Below, piece after piece: positions 6,559-11,209 of a stretch of DNA of 11,209 bases (the first letter of the stretch is position 1; the number at the start of each line of letters is the position of its first letter). The notes below the pieces were generated by a model. That model was not told the origin of the DNA. It did not search any database and saw only the letters and a list, made by a program, of their open reading frames with translations. Source of the stretch: Limnobacter sp. (GTDB lineage Bacteria; Pseudomonadota; Gammaproteobacteria; Burkholderiales; Burkholderiaceae_B); the NCBI GenBank assembly GCA_012032215.1, contig JAAURO010000027.1:1-11209 (forward strand), in the 5' to 3' direction. The position numbers and the translations under genes are program-made.

Positions 6559-7035
6559 CTATTTGTTCAGTGGCCCGACATCCAGAATTGGGGCTGCATC
6601 CAGGGTGGAGGCACCCAGAAGATCGGTTACCTTGCCCAACGCCGCTGCCAGAAAGTGTTGTTCCCAAGGCGGCAAATTCTCGAACTTCTCCATGAAACGC
6701 ACGTGCAGGCTAGATGGTGCACTGGCGGTTTCCTTCTGCCCGGTTTTAGTGAGCATTACCTGTATGCGGCGTTTATCTGCCGGGCTTTTTGCCTTCGATA
6801 TAAACCCTTTGGTTTCCAGCTTCTGCAAAATGACCGTAGAGGTAACGGGCGAAAGACCCAGCGTGCGTGCCAGTTCGCCTGGCGAAATGCCCGGGTTGTC
6901 GGCCACGGCCTGAAGCGTCAGCACTTCAGAAGTAGACATGCCCGAGCGTCTGGCCAGTTCGCGCGAGCCAGACTCTGTGGCGCGAATAATTCGGCGCAAG
7001 GCAACCAGTGTGTATTCCAGCGTGGAAGAGGGCAT
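6559..7035 (-). CDS. ectR: MarR-family transcriptional regulator, likely EctR-type repressor of the ectoine genes
   Basis: Dimeric winged-helix DNA-binding protein, 158 residues. An N-terminal helix (LEYTLVALRRIIRA) leads into the helix-turn-helix at about residues 36-75 (EVLTLQAVADNPGISPGELA, LSPVTSTVILQKLE) and a wing with the typical MarR pattern SPADKRRIQVMLTKTG (about 84-99). It is transcribed away from ectA across a 255-base gap. MarR-type EctR1 of methylotrophic bacteria sits in the same position and represses its ectoine operon by binding a pseudopalindrome over the promoter; I assign the role by context plus the palindrome at 7214-7232. No ribosome binding site precedes ATG 7035. A possible minus-strand -10, TAAAAT, lies at 7087-7082 without a good -35. 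The family identity is secure; the target is inferred. Confidence 0.85.
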   Translation of the reverse strand: MPSSTLEYTLVALRRIIRATESGSRELARRSGMSTSEVLTLQAVADNPGISPGELARTLGLSPVTSTVILQKLETKGFISKAKSPADKRRIQVMLTKTGQKETASAPSSLHVRFMEKFENLPPWEQHFLAAALGKVTDLLGASTLDAAPILDVGPLNK

Positions 7036-7207
7036 GGGGACATGACAAAAAGCGGTTCAATAACTTCTCTGCAAGAAATGGATTTTACACAAACTGTGGC
7101 GCTGTAGCAGGGCATCAGGTGGGCCTGTTGCGGTGTGTGTGCGCAATCGCATCAACAACGCCGTAGTGGCGGACGCCTGCATGGTGTTGTGCTTGGTAGG
7201 CTCACGG

Positions 7208-7236
7208 TTGATTTACTTTATAAAATAAAGTACTCT
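7208..7236 (+). promoter_or_regulatory. Candidate sigma-70 promoter of ectABCD
   Basis: TTGATT (7208-7213) as -35 and TACTCT (7231-7236) as -10 are separated by an ideal 17 bases; each matches four of six consensus positions. Transcription would begin near 7243, giving a leader of about 45-50 bases before ectA. The moderate match would suit a regulated gene. Osmostress promoters of ectoine genes in other bacteria are often sigma-70 or sigma-S dependent. Confidence 0.5.
7214..7232. promoter_or_regulatory. Perfect 19-bp inverted repeat, putative EctR operator
   Basis: TACTTTAT (7214-7221), AAA, ATAAAGTA (7225-7232) is a perfect palindrome of 8-bp half-sites with a three-base centre. It fills the spacer between the proposed -35 and -10 of ectA and touches the -10. 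MarR dimers bind such palindromes, and EctR1 of Methylotuvimicrobium is reported to bind 8-bp half-sites overlapping its promoter. It is the clearest symmetric sequence in the gap between the MarR gene and ectA. Confidence 0.6.
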
Positions 7237-7290
7237 TGGGCTGTTCTTTCCTAAGAATCCTTTGTTACAGGGGCTTTTACGAAAGGATGA

Positions 7291-7842
7291 ATGTGTTTAA
7301 CTTCATCAGGGAGGGCTGTGTGCTCCAGCAACACGGCGTATTCATCCATGCCAGACTCTGCTGTAGAGTTTACCAACCCAGTTCTGGAAGACGGGCCGTT
7401 TGTCTATGATTTGGTTGCTCAGAGCAAGCCTCTCGATCTCAATTCCCGCTATTTTTACCTTGTCCAGTGCGGCCATTTTTCCAAAACCTGTGTGCGGGCT
7501 TGCCTGAATGGCGAGTTGGTAGGCTGGGTTTCAGGTCATTTACTTCCTGAACAAAATAATGTGCTGTTTGTGTGGCAGGTTGCAGTAAGTGCCCAAGCGC
7601 GCGGCATGGGCCTGGCTGTGCAAATGATTCAGTGGCTGCTTGCAAAACACCCGGCGGTGCGCCAGGTTCACACCTCGATTACTCCGGGCAACAAAGCCTC
7701 GTGGGGGCTGTTTGAATCGCTGGCCCGCCGTTGGGGCACGCAGATCACCCGCAGCGACTGGTTTCACAGCCAGCAGCATTTTCAGGGGAATCACGACACC
7801 GAAGTGCTGGTGCAACTTTCTGTGCCCGCACGCAATGAATGA
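7291..7842 (+). CDS. ectA: L-2,4-diaminobutyric acid N-acetyltransferase EctA
   Basis: Second step of ectoine synthesis: transfers acetyl from acetyl-CoA to L-2,4-diaminobutyrate, giving N-gamma-acetyl-diaminobutyrate. It is a 183-residue GNAT protein. Family landmarks are PLDLNSRYFYLVQCGHFSKT (about 47-66), LFVWQVAVS (92-100) followed by the acetyl-CoA loop ARGMGLA (103-109), and a HDTEVLV end segment (168-174). The start at ATG 7291 follows AAGGA (7283-7287) closely, by three bases. It adds about 20 N-terminal residues that look unconserved; the in-frame ATG at 7348 would also leave a complete domain but has no clear ribosome binding site. It is the first gene of the ect operon, 24 bases before the preferred ectB start. 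Confidence 0.93.
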   Translation: MCLTSSGRAVCSSNTAYSSMPDSAVEFTNPVLEDGPFVYDLVAQSKPLDLNSRYFYLVQCGHFSKTCVRACLNGELVGWVSGHLLPEQNNVLFVWQVAVSAQARGMGLAVQMIQWLLAKHPAVRQVHTSITPGNKASWGLFESLARRWGTQITRSDWFHSQQHFQGNHDTEVLVQLSVPARNE

Positions 7843-7854
7843 TAGAACCAACAG

Positions 7855-7866
7855 AGGAGCATGAAT
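7855..7866 (+). promoter_or_regulatory. Ribosome binding site that decides the ectB start
   Basis: AGGAG at 7855-7859 is only one base from the ATG at 7861 but seven bases from the in-frame ATG at 7867. Normal spacing therefore favours 7867 and a protein beginning MTSQTKP. Confidence 0.6.
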
Positions 7867-9036
7867 ATGACATCCCAAACCAAACCCATCGACTTTAAAT
7901 CAGCCAACCAGATGCGGACGTTTCAAAAACACGAGTCGGAAGTGCGTGGTTACTGCCGCAGTTTCCCCACCCTGTTTGACACAGCGAAAGGCTGCATCAT
8001 GACGGACGTGAATGGTGTGGAATATCTGGATTTTTTGTCGGGCGCAGGCTCTTTGAATTATGGCCACAACGACCCTGACATGAAAGCCGGGCTGCTGGAG
8101 TATCTGCAAAAAGACGGCATTGGCCACAGCCTGGATATGCACAGTGTTGCTAAAGCCCGTTTTATTGACGTGTTTACGCGTGTCATTCTTAAGCCGCGCG
8201 GCCTGGAATACCGCATGCAGTTTACGGGCCCCACTGGCACCAACTCTGTGGAGGCGGCCATTAAACTGGCGCGTAAAATTACCGGGCGCAAACAGATTAT
8301 TGCCTTCACCAATGGTTTCCATGGTGTTACCCAAGGCGCATTGGCGTGTACAGGCAACACCCACCACAGAAGTCCCACTGCCAGCACCTTGTGCGGCGTA
8401 GACCGTTATCCCTACGATGGCTACCTGGGCGAGGGGGTAGACACCACTGCATACCTGGAAAAAATGCTGAACGACAAGTCCAGTGGTCAAGATGCACCTG
8501 CTGCCATTTTGGTAGAAGGTGTGCAAGGCGAGGGGGGCCTCAATCCTGCTTCTGCCTCATGGCTTAAAAACCTGGCCAAGGTGGCCAAGGGCGCTGGTGC
8601 GTTGCTGATTCTGGACGACATTCAGGCAGGTGTAGGCCGTGCGGGCCGGTTTTTCAGCTTTGAAGAAGCCGGCATTCAACCCGATATGGTGTGTTTGTCC
8701 AAATCGCTCTCGGGCATGGGCCTGCCTTTCGCGGTTACGCTGATTCGCCCCGATCTGGATTTCTGGAAGCCCGGCGAGCACAACGGCACTTTCCGGGGCA
8801 ACAACCACGCTTTTATTACTGCCTCTGTGGCCATCGAAAAATACTGGGCCAATCCGGCCTTCCAGCAGGGTATCGAGCAGCGCGCCAAGGTGGTGACTGA
8901 GAGCCTGCAGCGTATGCTGAAAAACAGCCCCACTGTGGCGGTTGAATTGCGCGGCAAAGGCATGATGCAAGGCATTGCCCTGCACTCGGGCGATCTGGCC
9001 GATGAAGTGGTGGCCGCATGCTTTAAACACCATTGA
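7867..9036 (+). CDS. ectB: Diaminobutyrate-2-oxoglutarate transaminase EctB, C-terminally truncated by a frameshift
   Basis: First step of ectoine synthesis: moves an amino group from glutamate to aspartate-4-semialdehyde, giving L-2,4-diaminobutyrate. It is a class III PLP-dependent aminotransferase. Landmarks are YLDFLSGAGSLNYGHN, QFTGPTGTNSVEAAIKLARK (cofactor phosphate site), FTNGFHGVTQGALA, LILDDIQAGVGR (Asp over the pyridine ring) and VCLSKSLSG with the Schiff-base lysine at about residue 279, then GEHNGTFRGNNHAF. In this frame the protein stops at TGA 9034-9036 after FKHH, 389 residues from ATG 7867. The normal C-terminus follows in another frame (9033-9212); one missing base near 9033 explains the break. 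If the deletion is real, the product lacks the last part of the small domain and is probably impaired. An alternative start is ATG 7861. Confidence 0.9.
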   Translation: MTSQTKPIDFKSANQMRTFQKHESEVRGYCRSFPTLFDTAKGCIMTDVNGVEYLDFLSGAGSLNYGHNDPDMKAGLLEYLQKDGIGHSLDMHSVAKARFIDVFTRVILKPRGLEYRMQFTGPTGTNSVEAAIKLARKITGRKQIIAFTNGFHGVTQGALACTGNTHHRSPTASTLCGVDRYPYDGYLGEGVDTTAYLEKMLNDKSSGQDAPAAILVEGVQGEGGLNPASASWLKNLAKVAKGAGALLILDDIQAGVGRAGRFFSFEEAGIQPDMVCLSKSLSGMGLPFAVTLIRPDLDFWKPGEHNGTFRGNNHAFITASVAIEKYWANPAFQQGIEQRAKVVTESLQRMLKNSPTVAVELRGKGMMQGIALHSGDLADEVVAACFKHH

Positions 9037-9212
9037 TCATTGAAACCTGTGGCAACGAAGGCCAGGTGGTAAAAGTCTTTGCCGCCTTGAATATTGACAT
9101 GAATGCTTTGAAACGCGGGCTTGGTATTCTGGAAAAAGCGCTGAAAACCATTGAAGCTGAATGCGCCAGACGTGCCAGTGGCAACACCTCAAACACGCTG
9201 GTGAAAGCATGA
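9033..9212 (+). pseudogene. ectB: Out-of-frame C-terminal segment of EctB
   Basis: This frame reads LIIETCGNEGQVVKVFAALN, then IDMNALKRGLGILEKALKTI, and ends with a polar tail and TGA 9210-9212, 59 residues in all. It matches the usual EctB ending, in which a (V/I)IETSG-type segment leads to a helix with GLDILE. It begins exactly where the upstream frame ends, so with one base restored the protein would be about 448 residues. The stop overlaps the ectC start in ATGA, the standard arrangement for coupled genes. The retained coding quality says the break is very recent or a sequencing error. Confidence 0.85.
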
Positions 9213-9613
9213 TTGTCAGGAAACTAAGCGAAGTACAAGGCACCAAATGCCATATTCATGCCAAGGGGTGGGACAGCGTGCGCATGCTGCTGCGCGACGA
9301 CAAAATGGGGTTTTCTTTTCACATCACCACCATTCACAAAGATGCAGAGCTTGCCTTGCATTACAAGCACCACTTGGAAAGCGTGTATTGCATAAGCGGC
9401 AAGGGCGAAATCGAAGACCGTACTACAGGCAAGGTGCACCTTATTGAGTCTGGCACCCTGTACGCCCTTGAACAGCACGACATGCATTTTTTACGCGCCT
9501 TCGAGCCCATGGTGATGGCCTGTGTATTCAATCCGCCAGTAACGGGTGCTGAAGTGCATGACGAAAGCGGTGCATACCCTGCACCACAGTCCGTGAAAGG
9601 AGTGTCTGTGTGA
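9209..9613 (+). CDS. ectC: L-ectoine synthase EctC
   Basis: Last step to ectoine: ring closure of N-gamma-acetyl-diaminobutyrate by water elimination. It is a small cupin protein of 134 residues, the usual family size. It reads [12 protein letters not shown] at the start, then [45 protein letters not shown] and [20 protein letters not shown]. The three metal ligands described for EctC are present at the expected numbers: Glu57, Tyr85 and His93. I chose ATG 9209 because the protein then begins as the family does and overlaps the true ectB stop in ATGA; an upstream in-frame ATG at 9161 would place 16 extra residues inside ectB coding sequence. The stop overlaps the ectD start. Confidence 0.95.
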   Translation: MIVRKLSEVQGTKCHIHAKGWDSVRMLLRDDKMGFSFHITTIHKDAELALHYKHHLESVYCISGKGEIEDRTTGKVHLIESGTLYALEQHDMHFLRAFEPMVMACVFNPPVTGAEVHDESGAYPAPQSVKGVSV

Positions 9614-10488
9614 TAGTGTCCGCCGTCAGAGACCCTTACCCCACTCGCGATAAATCCGAAGGCGCCATGATTCGCCGCGCTGAACCCGTGGTGTACTCCA
9701 GCTGGAAAAAAGGCGCGCCTCTTGGCCAAGAGCAAACCGAACAGTTTGAGCGCGATGGTTATCTGGTATTAACCGATGTGTTCTCTGTGCAGGAACTGGC
9801 TGCCTTGCAAGCTGCCAGCGAACGCGTGGGCCGGCAGTGTGCCAAAGAGCACGCCGACAAGGTGGTGTTTGAACGCGACTCAGAAAAAATACGTACCCTG
9901 TTCGGCATCCACGCTATGGAGGGACTTTTAAAAACCACGGCCAACCACCCGCGGCTGATTCACACCATGCGTTATTTGCTCGACGACGAGGTGTATGTCC
10001 ACCAATCGCGCCTGAATGTCAAAAATGCCTGTTACGGCAGTGGTTTTGAATGGCACAGCGACTTCGAAACCTGGCACGCGGAAGACGGCATGCCGGGCAT
10101 GCGCTGCATCAGTGCTACCCTTTTACTGACCGATGAAATATCGGCCGGTGGGGCATTGAAGTTCATTCCGGGGTCGCACAAAACCTTTGTGGCTTGCCCT
10201 GGCGAAACGCCGGATCAGGATTATCAGGATGCCTTGCGCAAGCAGGCAGTGGGCAAACCCCCCGTCCTGTTTCTGAATTTGTTGCAGGAAATGGGTGGCG
10301 TTCAGGAGCTGGTGGCACCGGCTGGTTCAGTGGTGTTGTTTGACTGCAACTTGATGCATGGCTCTGGAACCAACACCTGCGATCACTTGCGTGCCAATCT
10401 GTTTTACGTGTACAACGCGGTGTCCAATGCACTGGGCAACCCCTATGCGGCAGATGCTCCACGGCCGCAGTGTATTGCTGCCCGGTAA
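9610..10488 (+). CDS. ectD: Ectoine 5-hydroxylase EctD
   Basis: Fe(II)/2-oxoglutarate-dependent dioxygenase that converts ectoine to 5-hydroxyectoine. 292 residues, close to the family's roughly 300. The iron ligands are visible: His149 and Asp151 in [18 protein letters not shown], and His250 in [11 protein letters not shown]. Other landmarks are DPYPTR near the N-terminus, [35 protein letters not shown] and [14 protein letters not shown]. The start is GTG 9610, seven bases after AAGGAG (9597-9602), overlapping the ectC stop in GTGA, so ectC and ectD are translationally coupled. Presence of EctD means the cell can make the hydroxylated solute, usually tied to heat, desiccation or stationary-phase stress. 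No aspartokinase gene (ask_ect) follows. Confidence 0.95.
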   Translation: MIVSAVRDPYPTRDKSEGAMIRRAEPVVYSSWKKGAPLGQEQTEQFERDGYLVLTDVFSVQELAALQAASERVGRQCAKEHADKVVFERDSEKIRTLFGIHAMEGLLKTTANHPRLIHTMRYLLDDEVYVHQSRLNVKNACYGSGFEWHSDFETWHAEDGMPGMRCISATLLLTDEISAGGALKFIPGSHKTFVACPGETPDQDYQDALRKQAVGKPPVLFLNLLQEMGGVQELVAPAGSVVLFDCNLMHGSGTNTCDHLRANLFYVYNAVSNALGNPYAADAPRPQCIAAR

Positions 10489-10504
10489 AGAGCTGCTGAA
10501 AAAT

Positions 10505-10541
10505 CAAAGGGCGCGGTATACTCCTCTATAGTTACCCTTTG
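10505..10541. repeat. Inverted repeat flanking a possible -10 element after ectD
   Basis: CAAAGGG (10505-10511) and CCCTTTG (10535-10541) are perfect 7-bp arms with 23 bases between them. The interval contains TATACT (10517-10522), a good -10 match; the -35 region (TGCTGA around 10494) is poor. As RNA the arms could form a stem after ectD, but no U-tract follows. Operator, weak terminator and coincidence all remain possible. Confidence 0.35.
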
Positions 10542-10551
10542 GTCTTCTTGA

Positions 10552-10743
10552 ATGTCGCCCCATTTTTCTGCTCCTTTGGCTTTGTCTGCCTTTCTGGATG
10601 TACTAAACAGCATACAGGTGCCATTTTTTGGTTTAGGACTTGTGGCTACACTGCTTGCTTTTGGTGCGGGCATGGAAATCCGGCTTGCCCTTACCAAGCC
10701 ACAGCCACCCCACGTGGTTAAAAAGGGCGGGTTCTCGCTGTAA
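10552..10743 (+). CDS. Small predicted membrane protein of unknown function
   Basis: A 63-residue predicted protein with one hydrophobic stretch at about residues 23-46 (VPFFGLGLVATLLAFGAG) and a basic, proline-containing tail (KPQPPHVVKKGG). I recognise no family. The ATG at 10552 has no ribosome binding site; a possible -10, TATACT, lies 30 bases upstream. Its stop codon overlaps the start of the next gene in TAATG, typical of coupled genes, which is the best argument that it is real. With its neighbour it forms a separate unit after the ect operon. Confidence 0.5.
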   Translation: MSPHFSAPLALSAFLDVLNSIQVPFFGLGLVATLLAFGAGMEIRLALTKPQPPHVVKKGGFSL

Positions 10744-11209
10744 TGGCCTACCTCATGGCTGTGTATTGCAGCTCAATCTTTGGGGGCTTGTCGTTTAACC
10801 GTTCCCACGAGCCCCACTATTCGGTTGTTGTCACTTTGCTGGTATTTGTGGTGGGTTTCCTGCTGATTGCAGTGTTGCATATCTGGATGGAAAACCACAT
10901 TAAAAGCCGGACGGTGTATCGGCTGATGTTTGGTACGGTTATTCTCGCGCTGTTTTTTGTGCTGCATTTTGGTTTTATGGTGTTTCCCCAGCGGTTGCAC
11001 ATTGAATCTGTTAACTGGTCTGGCATTTTTTTGCTGTATCTGTTTATGTTGGGTTACATGTGGCCTTTAACCCGGTTTGGGGCGGATACCTGGCAAAAAA
11101 TTGTCAAACCGGTAGAGCAGCGTATTACTTACCTGTTGCTGCTTACTGCTGGCAATTTTATTATTGTGCTTGGCATGCTGGCCAACGTAAATTTTAAAGC
11201 GGTGGTAGT
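10743..11209 (+). CDS. Polytopic membrane protein of unknown function, cut by the window edge
   Basis: The frame is open from ATG 10743 to the right edge, 155 residues so far. It has strongly hydrophobic segments at about residues 27-47, 59-80, 92-110 and 128-149, separated by short loops with charged residues (WMENHIKSR, TRFGADTWQK, KPVEQR), so it is an integral inner-membrane protein with at least four spans. A stop in this frame shortly upstream leaves ATG 10743 as the only good start, overlapping the preceding stop in TAATG. The nearest AAGGG is 15 bases away, so coupling is likely. I recognise no family motif, and the missing C-terminus limits the call. Confidence 0.65.
   Translation, partial: MAYLMAVYCSSIFGGLSFNRSHEPHYSVVVTLLVFVVGFLLIAVLHIWMENHIKSRTVYRLMFGTVILALFFVLHFGFMVFPQRLHIESVNWSGIFLLYLFMLGYMWPLTRFGADTWQKIVKPVEQRITYLLLLTAGNFIIVLGMLANVNFKAVV

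Noticed and set aside
6377..7107. Plus-strand open frames over the MarR gene
   Set aside because: The minus-strand MarR protein has clear family motifs, and the plus-strand frames are rich in Cys, Arg and Gly as expected of antisense.
7900..8526. Minus-strand open frame of 208 codons inside ectB
   Set aside because: Antisense shadow of conserved aminotransferase sequence, with no independent motif.
9022..9040. Programmed frameshift in ectB
   Set aside because: No slippery heptamer or hungry codon is present at AAA CAC CAT TGA; a one-base loss is simpler.
9161..9208. Upstream ATG extending EctC by 16 residues
   Set aside because: The extension is out-of-frame ectB coding sequence; EctC proteins normally begin MIVR, and metal-ligand numbering fits the start at 9209.
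1..11209. CRISPR array, tRNA or rRNA genes
   Set aside because: I saw no regularly spaced repeats and no tRNA or rRNA-like sequence on either strand.

Overview
The window looks like a chromosomal piece of a free-living, probably marine or salt-exposed proteobacterium. A Burkholderiales-type betaproteobacterium of moderate GC is my best guess, with low confidence and no rRNA or other marker to settle it. The evidence is a complete set of genes for making ectoine and 5-hydroxyectoine (compatible solutes against salt stress) next to a chemosensory operon with a CheA of proteobacterial type. The first 1.4 kb is visibly more AT-rich than the rest and reads as a small accessory or mobile patch.

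Layout. (1) 1-640: the right-hand part of an IS481-family insertion sequence; its transposase runs in from outside the window. (2) about 641-1330: the C-terminal remnant of an AIPR-family (abortive infection phage resistance) protein. It lost its N-terminus at the IS junction and is broken by a one-base frameshift in an A-run, so it is a decayed defence gene. (3) 1331-1550: an untranslated stretch with a possible terminator, a weak sigma-28-like promoter and two stable hairpins ahead of the next operon. (4) 1551-6307, plus strand: a compact chemosensory operon of a short membrane receptor (MCP), CheY, a small STAS-domain protein, CheA and CheW. No cheR, cheB, cheD or cheZ is in view. (5) 6326-7035, minus strand: a MarR-family regulator (EctR-like) followed by a small single-span membrane protein. 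(6) 7291-10488, plus strand: ectA, ectB, ectC, ectD, tightly packed. ectB is split by a one-base frameshift, but its missing C-terminal segment follows in the next frame and overlaps the ectC start. (7) 10552 to the right edge: two overlapping genes for membrane proteins that I do not recognise.

How the genes work together. EctB makes L-2,4-diaminobutyrate from aspartate semialdehyde, EctA acetylates it, EctC cyclises it to ectoine, and EctD hydroxylates ectoine. The divergent MarR-type gene is the likely repressor. A perfect 19-bp inverted repeat lies in the spacer of the best ectA promoter candidate, where a bound regulator would block RNA polymerase. In the chemosensory operon the MCP would control CheA autophosphorylation through CheW, and CheY would be the output. 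The STAS protein is the unusual part and hints at an extra or alternative output.

The points most worth checking are the ectB frameshift (real or assembly error), the putative EctR operator, the STAS protein inside the chemosensory operon, and the AIPR remnant, whose frameshift sits on a canonical -1 slippery heptamer.
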